Positions 30,371 through 39,774 of a DNA stretch of 64,000 nucleotides are shown here, in pieces; the first letter of the stretch is position 1, and each line of letters opens with the position of its first letter. The stretch is from Mesostigma viride. Lineage: Eukaryota; Streptophyta; Mesostigmatophyceae; Mesostigmatales; Mesostigmataceae. The DNA lies in contig RPFO01000079.1 in assembly GCA_009746045.1 (NCBI GenBank), positions 5,369,968 through 5,433,967 of the forward strand, read 5' to 3'. Below the pieces are notes generated by a model. The model was not told the DNA's origin and made no database searches. It was given only the letters and a program-made list of their open reading frames with translations. The position numbers and the translations under genes were made by a program.

Positions 30371-32330
30371 TTAATTAATTAATTAATTAAACTCGTGCTC
30401 CCGTTGGGGAGTCACGGAGCACCGAAGTGCTTTTAATCCCTGTGTGTGCACTACAGGAGAAAGGGCAGAGACCCCCAGTCTCCTTCATGCCAAAGGCATG
30501 CCACAGCTGCAATCGGGCGCGGCTAGCTAAAAAGGACAGGCTAACGATCCGGCAAACTGTGGGTGCAATAAGACCCATGTGAGCATATCATAGCAAGGAG
30601 CGTGGGCAAGTAATCTGAACATAGCCAGGGCGTAGCATGGCTGTACTACCTAGGACTAGGCTAAGGCTATGGCTGGTTGTGTACCGTGCGTTGGCGGCAC
30701 GTGACTAGGTGTGTTGGCACAGCTAGGCAACATTCTAGGCATGGCTGCCTTAGCGGCAGTGACGCCAATGGTTACAAGCTAGGGCTATTGCTATTCTAGC
30801 CCGCTGGGGGCGTCCACATCTTGTGGTTGATCATCAGGTCCCCGCCCCTCCAGTACACCTTGGGCTTCTGGGGGTCCTGCTTATGGCGGAGGTATTCCGG
30901 CCACAGGTCGCGTCGCTGCTGTTGCTGAGCGGGGGTGAGGTCGTCATCCAGCGTCCAGGTGAGGTCGTGCAACCGCTTGCGACGAGAGAGGAACCGCTGC
31001 TTATCCTCAGGGGAGGGGAAGGTGAGTAGGACTGGTGGGGGGCCGCCTTGTCCCGTGAGTGGGGAAGGCGGTGGCACCCACGCAGTTCTACCTCACCTAC
31101 CAGGCCCATGAGGGTAAGAAGCTGGTTCTTGAGCTCGTCAGCAAGAGAGGTTGACGTCTCACCTGGCTTCTGGGGGAAGCGACGTAGCACCACTCGGCAC
31201 TCACGGCGAGCGCGGTCGGTGACCTCCCGTTGCTGGGCCTGGCGGTGGTCCTCCAGCTCCTGGAGCTTTGTGGCGATGGCGTCGGTGGTGGAGGCGGTCG
31301 CTGACCGCAGCAGGTCCGCGTAGGAGAGCGGCGGGAGGTCGCCAGCATCCTGCCGGGGTGGCTGGGATGCAATGGTGGCCGTCTGCTCCGCTATCTTGGG
31401 GACCTGTGTGGCCAGGGCCTCGGTGTGGGCGGTGATGGCCTCAAGCTTCTTCAGGAGCACGCCACACTTGCCCTCCACCTGGTTAAGGCGAGAGACAAGT
31501 GCAGCATGCGTTTCCGAAGCCTGCGCCGTGGTGTGTAGCGCCGTGAACTGGGGTTGTAGCTTGTGGACGACCTTGGTTTCCACGTTGGAGACCCGGGCCT
31601 CGACCTTGTTGAGCGTGGTGTTCAGCGATGTCAGCTGCTCGGCCAGCGGCCAGGTCACGTGCTCCTCCAGCACTGCGCGGATGTCATCCTTGCCGAGGGA
31701 GGAAGCCGATGGGGCTGCCGGCTGTGCGGGGGCTGGGGTGCGGAGCGTTCTGGTGATGTCGCCGAGGCGGATCTGGAATTGGCTGGTCAAGATAATCAGG
31801 CGTTGTTGTACTTCGTTCAAAGCATAGAGCCAGGACATGTCTCCATTGTAGTCGATAGCCGCCCCCTTCCTGGGCACGAAGAGCTTCCGCTCCTGTTCGA
31901 GGAACTGGAGAACCTCAATGCATTCCGGCGGCGACAACTCTTGCCACACGGTGAGGGAGAAGTCTCGGTCGCCGGGGAGGAACTGGCGCCATTTGCGATC
32001 GTGGCAGGGTTTCTTGGGCTCAGGCGAGGCGCTTGGCGAGGGTTTGGCGGGTAAGCCTGTCGGCTGAACAATGGCGAGGGCGAGAGGGTTGGGCTGGGCG
32101 CTGGGAAGCTGTGCCAGCTCCTTTTCCAGCCCTCGTTTTGCTTTGGTAGTCGTCATAGCTGGTCACGTGCGGAACTTTGTCTATACTGCGTGGCAGCCGT
32201 AACCGTTTATACTGGCAAGTGCGTCTTAGAAAGGCGCATCGAATGCAAGTGGTCTGACCGAATTTGGGGCTCAGACGCAAAAGATCTGAGCTCCGCCGTC
32301 AGCCATACCGCCGTCAGCCATTTTCGTATG
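30371..32330 (-). mobile_element. ORF1-only LINE-like element, near complete
   Basis: Minus strand, from a 5' UTR (about 32157-32330, containing GTGCGTCTTAGAAAGGCGCA) through ORF1 (32156 to about 30796) to a ~400-bp 3' UTR. It ends in the stem-loop GTGCTCCGTGACTCCCCAAC and a (TTAA)n run at 30371-30390. No endonuclease or reverse transcriptase lies between ORF1 and the tail. Two other copies (10278-11180, 11205-12770) have the same ORF1-to-tail layout. It shares its 3' end with RT-bearing LINE fragments in this window. Confidence 0.8.
30796..32156 (-). pseudogene. LINE ORF1-like RNA-binding protein, one frameshift
   Basis: ORF1 of the element above. The N-terminal ~370 residues are in one frame (start at 32156): a Pro-rich head, then a long heptad-rich region (KLQPQFTALHTTAQASETHA, EKLEAITAHTEALATQV-like) typical of an ORF1p coiled coil, then DLLRSATASTTDA and RRECRVVLRRFPQKPGETST. 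The C-terminal domain lies in another frame at 30796-31077 (PPPVLLTFPSPEDKQRFL, LTWTLDDDLTPAQQQQRRDL, GGDLMINHKMW). That pattern matches the L1 ORF1p C-terminal domain. The frames change near 31070, so this copy carries one frameshift. Function in RNA binding and chaperoning is inferred. Confidence 0.75.
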
Positions 32331-32394
32331 GCACTCTAGCAACAGTGCTGCGATCCATTTTCAGCGTAGGCTATGCTGCCGTCATGTTCGCAAT

Positions 32395-32998
32395 GAGGAC
32401 CTGTACCTCGGCATGCCGGCATATATCAAGGAGACAACCATATATCACCAGCACCATTCAGCAGCGGCGCCTGCAGCTGCAGCTAGTAGGGCACTTAGCT
32501 CGACGCACCAACCAGGTAGACACCTGACGTGGGCACCCCCCCGCGCGGGACTGCGCCCAGCTCAGCCTGGCCGGCACCTCCTTAATTACGTGGGCCGCCC
32601 CCCGTGATGCTAGACGCCGCAAGGCCCGCACCTTCAATTAAAGAACAGCTAGTAGAGGACTGATGGGGGGCCTATCTATAGGCCCCTCCGTGATTTGGAA
32701 ATTATTCGATGGACAAGGCCAAGTGGGCCCAGGTCATAGAGGACAACGAGCCCCCACCCCGCACCCGTGGGGAAGCGCGCCCGCGTGTGCAAACATACAT
32801 ACGGGAAGCACGCCACTAGCTAGACATGCAGGTCCCCTAGGGTAGAGTTGATGTTGATAGATTTTGTAGATAGATGTCAAGTAGATAGCTGTTGTAGATA
32901 GATTAGACCGTTAGTCCTGACTGTTTGCACCCATCCATCCATCCATCGGGGTTAATGCTCCGTGACTCCCCAACGGGAGCACGAGTCTATATCACTTA
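32395..32998 (+). mobile_element. LINE 3' fragment (RT C-terminus, degraded)
   Basis: The plus strand encodes LYLGMPAYI, then after a micro-insertion TSTIQQRRLQL and VGHLARRTNQVDT. It then has a degraded tail (RRRKARTF region near 32612) and the 3' UTR with CATCCATCCATCGGGG and the stem-loop to about 32990. It aligns with RRLLFAGHLARTDQVNTD of the LINE at 46397. Confidence 0.75.
32420..32446 (-). repeat. Micro-insertion interrupting a LINE reading frame
   Basis: An 11-bp insert AAGGAGACAAC at 32428-32438 is flanked by CATATATC at 32420-32427 and 32439-32446. Without the 19 bp of insert plus one duplication, the LINE coding frame is continuous across the site. This shows an insertion event rather than chance. 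Confidence 0.85.
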
Positions 32999-33009
32999 AT
33001 GGGGGGCCA

Positions 33010-33698
33010 TTATATGGGCGCACATGCGCGTAGGCCCACGTGCTAGGCTATAAGCCTGACTATAATCTACACTACTGTTATATATTCCCTAGACTGAGGG
33101 TGAGCACCAGTTGGGGTGGTAGGGGGTGCCTGCTAGGGCTTGTGTTCGACGTGGATCGATGACCGCCCCCCTACAGTATACCAGTTTCCCCCCTGCGCTC
33201 TGCCGGAGCTGAAGGTAGGTCGGCCATAGCTCGCGTCGCCGTTGTTGCTGGGCCAGGGTCAAGTCGTCGTCCAGCGTGTAGTGAGTCCGCGAGAGCTTCA
33301 CTTGCGGCATTTCAGGAACGACAGCTTATCCGCCATGTACTTAAATAGTGAGGAGCGCAGGGGAGCAGGGCCAGCCTTACCCCGCGTGCATGCGGAAAAG
33401 GCGGACATCCGACATCCGCAGCTCACCATGCAGTGCTCAAGTTGCATCATTGGGGCAAGAATGTCGCGCCTAAATGCCATGAGAAGAGTCTCCGAGGCCT
33501 CATCTGCTGCATGCCGGCTGGTCGAAGTGCTTGACGATGACATACATAATATTGTGGCTGCGCTGGGTGAGGTCGGCCTCCTCAGGGAGGTCGAGTGCTT
33601 GTTGCAATGCTTGAGCTGTGCCGCGATGCATGGTGGAGGTGGTGGAGGTTGTGTGGTGCTTCAGCAAGTCCGCCCAGGTCTGGGTGGAAGGAGCATCG
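33010..33698 (-). pseudogene. LINE ORF1-like protein, 3' half, interrupted by the gypsy element
   Basis: Minus strand: LKHHTTSTT-like region near 33630-33670, then 33543-33299 (ETLLMAFRRDILAPMMQLEH, KAGPAPLRSSLFKYMADKL). After a frame break comes 33310-33089 (HYTLDDDLTLAQQQRRRELW). This is the second ORF1 type, also seen at 13625-13966. The 5' half continues at 44711-45622 across the gypsy insertion. Confidence 0.7.
33694..33698. repeat. Target-site duplication CATCG (left)
   Basis: CATCG immediately precedes the TGTTACG of the 5' LTR. The identical CATCG at 44706-44710 follows the CGTAACA end of the 3' LTR. Confidence 0.92.
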
Positions 33699-34495
33699 TG
33701 TTACGTCGCGTAACAATTCGTTGTAGTTACGGACGTAAATTAGGTCCTTGGCCTCGGTTGTTCCTAGGTTACGTGCAGTTCTAGTTTGGACATGATTGTC
33801 CCCGTAACAGTACTGTGGTATAGTGGGTGCCTTTGGGCGCCGCGCCGCGTACTATATTAGTGGTCCTTATCCTTTTGTAGAATGTAGTGGACAGGCGTGC
33901 ATCTGTGCACCTGCTTGTGTTTCTGTGTTTCTTTTCTGCAGGCGAGGGCCAGGTCGGCCCGAGCCTGTTGGACCGTTGGTGACCATTTATGCGCGTTCCA
34001 CTCCTTGTGTGGTCACTCGGCGTGTGTTAAATGAATTAGCACATATTAGCTTGGGTCACGGCAGTTTAGTTGTGTTTCCTTCCTCTTTTCCTGGAGTAAA
34101 CGGGTTTGATTAAATGGCCTATGGCGTATTACAGTAGTACATATGTAAATGCATTGAGATCTGGTTCGTCTCGGTCGTCTTTCGCTAGGGGTGTAAATAG
34201 AAGCAGGTGGCGCTGACTCGGGCCATGGCTGACATCATGCTCCGCCGTACGCGGGCTGATTTTGCGGTGCAGCAGGGCTATTAGGTTCCTCCCGTTAGGC
34301 GTTTCCATTGGTCTTATCGTAGTATAGAGCTTTGACATGGCTCTGTATATAGGTTTATAGCTGGGCGTTTGCTTTGGTTTGAGTGATTTCACTCTGCTGT
34401 AAGTAATTATATTTTTAATAGAAGCAGCCTCACTAGTTTAGGTAGTATCAGGACAGGTAGAGGTAGAGGTGGCGGCCGAGGCTTGCGGCGTAACA
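33699..34495 (+). repeat. 5' LTR (797 bp, carries a 221-bp insertion)
   Basis: Begins with TGTTACGTCGCGTAACA, itself a 7-bp stem palindrome, and ends GCGGCGTAACA. It is identical or nearly so to the 3' LTR apart from a 5-bp difference in a CTTTT stretch near 33932-33938 and 221 extra bp at 34207-34427. Confidence 0.93.
34207..34427. mobile_element. 221-bp insertion within the 5' LTR
   Basis: Present in the 5' LTR and absent from the 3' LTR. It is bounded by an 11-bp direct repeat AATAGAAGCAG (34196-34206 and 34417-34427), a single copy of which exists at the matching place in the 3' LTR. The insert starts GTGGCGCTGAC and ends AT-rich (TTATATTTTT). A short retroposon with a target duplication is the simplest reading, but no family is recognised. 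Confidence 0.8.
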
Positions 34496-35022
34496 ATGGA
34501 CTCGGAGGTAGTTTAGATAGAGAGCGAGACGACGATCCTTTGCAACATACGTCATTGAATCAACCCTTCCGCGGCTGGGAAAAAGAAGACGACACGTACT
34601 TGACAGGTAATGGGCGGGTCGCCGTCAAGCTAGGAGGATAGTGCTGCCTGATTCAGGACACGCCCTGCCTAGACGTTAGACCTGCTCGAAGCGGAAAATC
34701 CTTTCGTATATAGCTCCTGCTCCTCGTCTTGTTTCCTTAGAAAGATGGTTTACTGCCGTAGACAGTTGCTGGTTTTGGTTCGACGATAGAGAGACGGCTA
34801 GCGTCTCGTAGATTACCCTTTTTCTGCATCGTGCCTGCTTCGTATTTAGACGACCCTTCGCCGGACGCAGAATTCTTGAAACCGGATACTTACGACCACC
34901 TGGCGCTGGAAACATCGTCCCTACGTGCGTCGTCAATCTGGTTCGGTTTCAGACACCCGAGATAAGTCGCCTTCTCCTCGTTCTCCTCATTTGACTGCTC
35001 AAGATCTACCAGGTGCGTTACC
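34496..35022 (+). other. Leader region of the gypsy element
   Basis: About 530 bp between the 5' LTR and the first ORF. It should hold the primer-binding site and packaging signal. Stops occur in all frames. No coding sequence recognised. Confidence 0.5.
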
Positions 35023-35415
35023 ATGAGCCAACGGCGATCTTTTACTGCTCCTTCCCATTCTTCTAGCGATAATAGTCTAGCTAAATATTACGTAGTGATT
35101 ACGCCTCAATGGTCCTCCATTTTCCTTTCTTGGTCCGACGCTAGGAAGATCGTTCAGAATCGTGAATATAACGTAATTAGGTATAAGAAATTTATGTCCT
35201 TTGAAGAAGCTCAGCAGTTCCTTATAGATCATAGCCAAACAGATTTAGGCCTGCATGTACGCCCTACTCCTCATGGTCGCCCTCCAGTAGAAGCTCTAGT
35301 CTTTGCTACCCCTCCTTCTTCTCCCCCTAAACGGGCTGCATCTGCATCTGCTTCAGATACTCCTCTCACTTTGGAGTTTGGTTCCCTATCCATTACTGTT
35401 GTTAAAAAGGATTGA
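35023..35415 (+). CDS. Small ORF with RNase H1 hybrid-binding (viroplasmin-like) domain
   Basis: 130 residues, lying between the 5' LTR and gag. Residues ~21-70 read AKYYVVITPQWSSIFLSWSD, then ARKIVQNREYNVIRYKKFMS and FEEAQQFL. This fits the pattern of the N-terminal hybrid-binding domain of RNase H1, also called the caulimovirus viroplasmin (Cauli_VI) domain: YYVV, a Trp in the middle, YKxF and an EEAxxFL helix. In RNase H1 this domain binds RNA/DNA hybrids. A separate protein of this kind ahead of gag is not part of the standard Ty3/gypsy plan. The C-terminal half is Pro/Ser-rich. The start is the ATG after CGTTACC. The domain call rests on pattern recognition, without a profile search. Confidence 0.7.
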   Translation: MSQRRSFTAPSHSSSDNSLAKYYVVITPQWSSIFLSWSDARKIVQNREYNVIRYKKFMSFEEAQQFLIDHSQTDLGLHVRPTPHGRPPVEALVFATPPSSPPKRAASASASDTPLTLEFGSLSITVVKKD

Positions 35416-35508
35416 TTTTAATTTTGTTCCTGCTGCAGACCTTCAAGGTTTTTCCTTTTTCTTTTGTTGCTTTCTTCTTTTGATTCCTATTCCTTTACGT
35501 AATTAAAG

Positions 35509-36870
35509 ATGGATCCAGTGGGTGGAGATATGTCGCCTATACCTACCAATAATAATAATAATACTACTACTAATAACATTAACAATAACAATACTCGTGG
35601 TAACCGACGGGACTCCTTGGAAACGGTACACCATCTCACTCCTCAAGGTATTCTGCGTACCTCACCGCCTTCTCCTGTTGCTGGTGGTCGCCGTCGTCCC
35701 TCAATTACCCCACCTACCTATGAACAACGTATTTCCCAAGTCAGATTTAGTGAGGAACCTTCTTTCGTTGTGAACCAGGCCCCTGCCCCTTCTGCAACCT
35801 TGGCTCACCCCTCCAGCAGGTCCTCACACACTAACAATGCTCCTAGGCCTCCTTCCCACCCTGTGCCTTCAATGCCTGCTATTAACACGGGTCGTACCTC
35901 GGCCCCTGTCGGCCCTTCTGGGCGCCCTAGTGCAGTCCCCTTTTTCCCACCTGCTTCCTGGTCCTACCCTGAGACGGCCTATGAGGCTGCCCAGGTTCCT
36001 ACCCGTGTGGCTGATTTAGAAGTTAATAATGATTTCAGTACCATGCCCCTAGATGATAGGAATTATGATCATTTTGCCTATTCCTCTCTTCGTGAGCAAT
36101 ATACTGTCCCCTTCTCCTATGGGCACCATCCGGAAACGGTGGCTCCCTCTAGACCCCTACCCAAGACTTTTCCTATCCCTTCCTTCTATCCCGCTTATGT
36201 AGCAGTGGAAGATAGTGGCCCTATGGGAAAAACTGATTCTTCTAATCCCCCTAAGCCTCCTGCTCTTCCCCTCTTTGCCAACCTTCCTAAGCTGGATGTC
36301 AAGTCTACCCCTCAACAGTTTTTCACCTTCATTATGTTGCTCACCCAGAACACAGAGTCCTGGCAGAACCACAATAGGTGGCGCCTCTCTGATGCTGTAC
36401 TAGTTCCTCATTATCTTACTACCTGCATTACTCCTGAACTTGCTAACCTCATCCAGTGTGAGTCTCTTGCCTCTCATGCCTACCCAAACTCTGTAGCAGA
36501 ATTGTTCAAGCGTTTAGAGAACCATTTAGTCCCTCCCGATGCAGATTGGCAGGATAGATTATCCTTTGGCACCTTGCAGCAGGGTACCAAGTCCTTCAAA
36601 GAATATATGAAAGAGTTTGATGCTCAGATGGTACGAATTAGGGATTTGTCGGGTGCAGAAGTACGTGCTCGCTTCCTTCAGGGCCTCAGTAGACCCTTAT
36701 TGCGTGAAGTCAAGCGCCAGTTCTCTGCCTACCGTTTTACTGACCTGCCCCTCAAGCATGTGCGTCAGCATCTTTTACGAGTAGCAGATTTCTTCTCCAC
36801 ACCTTCTCTTCCTACCCGTTCCCGTATTAATAATATAAGCCTTACCCCTGAGGAGGAAACTCCTATGTAG
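35509..36870 (+). CDS. Gag (capsid) protein of the gypsy element
   Basis: 453 residues. A low-complexity Asn/Thr/Pro-rich head is followed by a Gag capsid region from about residue 250 (LPKLDVKSTPQQFFTFIMLL, ADWQDRLSFGTLQQGTKSF, EYMKEFDAQMVRIRDLSGAE, VRARFLQGLSRPLLREV), the usual retrotransposon Gag helical pattern. It stops at TAG 36868-36870. The zinc-knuckle region follows at once in the -1 frame, so the nucleocapsid is either reached by frameshift or detached by a mutation. Confidence 0.85.
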   Translation: MDPVGGDMSPIPTNNNNNTTTNNINNNNTRGNRRDSLETVHHLTPQGILRTSPPSPVAGGRRRPSITPPTYEQRISQVRFSEEPSFVVNQAPAPSATLAHPSSRSSHTNNAPRPPSHPVPSMPAINTGRTSAPVGPSGRPSAVPFFPPASWSYPETAYEAAQVPTRVADLEVNNDFSTMPLDDRNYDHFAYSSLREQYTVPFSYGHHPETVAPSRPLPKTFPIPSFYPAYVAVEDSGPMGKTDSSNPPKPPALPLFANLPKLDVKSTPQQFFTFIMLLTQNTESWQNHNRWRLSDAVLVPHYLTTCITPELANLIQCESLASHAYPNSVAELFKRLENHLVPPDADWQDRLSFGTLQQGTKSFKEYMKEFDAQMVRIRDLSGAEVRARFLQGLSRPLLREVKRQFSAYRFTDLPLKHVRQHLLRVADFFSTPSLPTRSRINNISLTPEEETPM

Positions 36871-37256
36871 AAGAATTAGATATCTGTGTGACTGACCTTT
36901 CAGCTCTGGATGTCTCTCATATTACCTGCTATCATTGTAAGGAAGTAGGTCACCTTAAACGTGAATGCCCCAAGTTCCTTTCGGGTGCTCCCCCTCATCC
37001 CGACGCTCGCCCTCCTCGTACCCCTCAGCGTGCTCCTATTCGTCCCACTTCAGGACGCATTCCTTCAGCTACCCCTAGTAGGCTGAATGCTGTGCAGACA
37101 GGATCCCCAGGGTTCCCCTATGATAATCAGGCTCCCGCACCCTCTTCAATCCCTCGTGACCCTCCAGCAGTGGCTTTTCCGCCAGGGTCTTCTTCGGGGT
37201 TCGTTCCTATGGATTTGGGGGGGAGGGGGAACAGTAGGCCTGTCAGCCGGGGGTAA
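36871..37256 (+). CDS. Nucleocapsid region with CCHC zinc knuckle, shifted frame
   Basis: Open in the -1 frame relative to gag through EELDI and then TDLSALDVSHI. It holds a classic CX2CX4HX4C knuckle (CYHCKEVGHLKREC) followed by a Pro/Arg-rich tail. There is no ATG at its head, so it is probably expressed as a Gag extension. It ends at TAA 37256 and overlaps the pol frame by about 170 nt. Confidence 0.75.
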
Positions 37257-39774
37257 CCTGGACAGGTCCTTAGATAGTACCCCAGATATTAATTTTTGCT
37301 TGCCTGTTTTTATAACCTCTGTAGGAGCTGAATCATCCCTACCACTACGTGTGCGTCCTCTTATGTTCTTGAATGGTGGTTTAACCGTCCCTCACACTGT
37401 TGTAGACCCCTTCTTGCATGCTGATGAACTCTTGAATGTCTCTGTGTTGGTAGATAGCGGTGCGGCTAGCTCCTTTGTGAGCGAGGCCCTAGTTAGACGT
37501 TTAGGACTAGTCCCTACCCCTCACACCAAACCCGTTACTGTTCATTATGCTGATGGTCGCACCAGTCATTCCCCGGGTACGGTGTCCCTTCCCATGGTTA
37601 TACAAGGACGTACTGTCAACCTGACGGCCACTATAGGCCCTATCACTACCGCTGATGTATTACTAGGATTAGATTGGCACCAGGATAATAAGATTACTAT
37701 TAATTATGATACCATGGTCATTTGGTTTCCAGATAGCTCTTACTGGGTACCTGAACGTCATTATAGATTGGAAAATTTATCCTTGGTAGATATTACTCCT
37801 CCTACACCTGTTGATCCTCCTGTAAGACCTATACCTGAAGTAATAATGTCAAATGACGAATTACGTTCTGAATTAAAGCAAAATGGATACCTATTATGTA
37901 TGTTCCTTCAGTTAGAAGTACAACAGATACCTAGCACTAACAATAGTGTGGATATAGATGTAAATACAGTGGATACAATAGGAGTAGGATTTACTGAAAA
38001 TGAAATAGTAAGATACATGGCTGTGATAGATTCCTCAAAAGTATTTGAAGAAAAGACTCCTTCTTATCCTCCTCCTCGTTCTGTTTTACACCGTGTAGTT
38101 ATCAAGGACGGTGCAGTTCCTACGCACTCTCCGATGTATAGAATGGGCCCTACCGAGTTAAAGGAACTAAAACAGATTTTAGTGTCATTATTAGAAGCAG
38201 GATTGATAGAGCCTAGTAACTCCCCCTACTCAGCTGGTGTCCTGTTAGTTCCTAAGCCAAATGGCAAGTTTCGCCTAGTTACTGATTATAGGAAGTTGAA
38301 TGATATTACTGTGAAATCTAAATACCCTCTACCTCGTATTGACGATATATTTAATAAGGTTAAAGGTTCCACTTGTTTCACAGTACTGGATTGTGCGGAT
38401 GGTTTTTGGCAGTTGCGGATAGCTCCTGAGGATTGCCATAAAACCGCCTTTGCTACCCCTTTTGGTCATTACCAGTTTAGAGTAGCGGCTATGGGACTCT
38501 GTAACTCGCCTGCCTCTTTTCAAATGTTAATGAATGAAGTGCTTAGACCTGTTATGGGAAATTCTCATCTTCCTCAGGTGTCCTCTGATCTAAAGGATCC
38601 CTCCTTCTCCTCTGTTTCTTTATCTGAGCATGACCGTTCTTGTGCTCAAGCTTACTTAGATGATATTCTTATTTACTCTCCTGATTTTGAAACGCACCTA
38701 CGTGATTTAAAGAAAGTATTAGAAATAATGGCTGAAAATTCTTTGTGGGCGCGCCGTGCTAAAGTGCGTTCGGGTAGGAGTGTCCCATTTTTAGGGCACG
38801 TTCTGTCAGATGCCGGGGTCGCTACCGACCCGGATAAAACTAAGTCAATTCAGGAATGGCCTACTCCTACCGACGTTAAAGGTGTACGTAGTTTCCTAGG
38901 AATTGCTTCTTACTATAGGCGTTTTATCCCGCGTTTCGCCACTATAGCAGCCCCTATTAATCATTTATTAAAGAAGGATATCCCCTTTGTTTGGAGTAGT
39001 GAGTGTCAGTCTGCTTTTCAGTGCCTAAAATCCCTACTCCTTTCCCCTCCTGTACTCATCCTACCGGATACTACTAAACCCTTTGTTGTGGCTACAGATG
39101 CTAGTAAAGTAGCTATAGGTGGTGTCCTTCTCCAGGATCAGGGTCAGGGCTTACAGCCAATTGAATATATCTCTAGGACAATGCTCCCTGCGGAGCGTAA
39201 CTATCCCGTCCACCAGCAGGAACTCTTAGCGGTGGTGTATTGTTGCCACGCGTGGCAGCACTTCCTTAAAGGTGCTCAATTTGATGTCTGCCTGAATGAA
39301 CCCTGTGAGCTAGATCCTTATAGGTTAGTTATCCAAACGGATCATCGTCCCCTTACCCATCTTCTCTCCCAACCCAACCTTACCCCTCGGCAAGCGCGCT
39401 GGATGGAATTTTTAGCACAGTTTTCCCCTTTTAAACTTCAGTATGTCAAGGGTGTAGATAACATAGTACCAGATGCACTCTCTCGTCGTGCAGACTATTC
39501 CTTCTTCGAGGACCTTGATGTTCTCAATATTACTCTAGTTCCTACTACTATGGGTGTAACCCCTTATGGTGAACTACCTGATGATGATTCCTATGCCTAC
39601 CTCTTTCATACAGCTGTTCGCATGCCTGATCTCCTTTCTCACGTAGGACTCTCTCTCCCGTGTGAGGCCCTTCCTGTGGCCTCGGTGGGGGGGGAGGGGA
39701 AAAATAAAATTTCTATACCGCTTAGCCATATAGCGACTAGGTCAGGAAAGTCTTATGAAAACGTAGTCCCCTAG
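37087..39774 (+). CDS. Pol: aspartic protease, reverse transcriptase, RNase H
   Basis: 895-codon open frame. The functional start is probably a frameshift from the nucleocapsid frame rather than the first ATG. Domains in order: protease with LVDSGAASSFVSEALVRRLG, then DVLLGLDW. The reverse transcriptase follows, with RLVTDYRKLNDITVKSKYPL, FGHYQFRVAAMGLCNSPASF and the catalytic YLDDILIYS. RNase H follows, with VATDASKVAIGGVLLQ, YPVHQQELLAVV and LVIQTDHRPLTHLL. After RNase H the frame ends in TAG at 39772-39774, right after CCCC. The integrase continues in the -1 frame. Confidence 0.93.
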   Translation: MLCRQDPQGSPMIIRLPHPLQSLVTLQQWLFRQGLLRGSFLWIWGGGGTVGLSAGGNLDRSLDSTPDINFCLPVFITSVGAESSLPLRVRPLMFLNGGLTVPHTVVDPFLHADELLNVSVLVDSGAASSFVSEALVRRLGLVPTPHTKPVTVHYADGRTSHSPGTVSLPMVIQGRTVNLTATIGPITTADVLLGLDWHQDNKITINYDTMVIWFPDSSYWVPERHYRLENLSLVDITPPTPVDPPVRPIPEVIMSNDELRSELKQNGYLLCMFLQLEVQQIPSTNNSVDIDVNTVDTIGVGFTENEIVRYMAVIDSSKVFEEKTPSYPPPRSVLHRVVIKDGAVPTHSPMYRMGPTELKELKQILVSLLEAGLIEPSNSPYSAGVLLVPKPNGKFRLVTDYRKLNDITVKSKYPLPRIDDIFNKVKGSTCFTVLDCADGFWQLRIAPEDCHKTAFATPFGHYQFRVAAMGLCNSPASFQMLMNEVLRPVMGNSHLPQVSSDLKDPSFSSVSLSEHDRSCAQAYLDDILIYSPDFETHLRDLKKVLEIMAENSLWARRAKVRSGRSVPFLGHVLSDAGVATDPDKTKSIQEWPTPTDVKGVRSFLGIASYYRRFIPRFATIAAPINHLLKKDIPFVWSSECQSAFQCLKSLLLSPPVLILPDTTKPFVVATDASKVAIGGVLLQDQGQGLQPIEYISRTMLPAERNYPVHQQELLAVVYCCHAWQHFLKGAQFDVCLNEPCELDPYRLVIQTDHRPLTHLLSQPNLTPRQARWMEFLAQFSPFKLQYVKGVDNIVPDALSRRADYSFFEDLDVLNITLVPTTMGVTPYGELPDDDSYAYLFHTAVRMPDLLSHVGLSLPCEALPVASVGGEGKNKISIPLSHIATRSGKSYENVVP

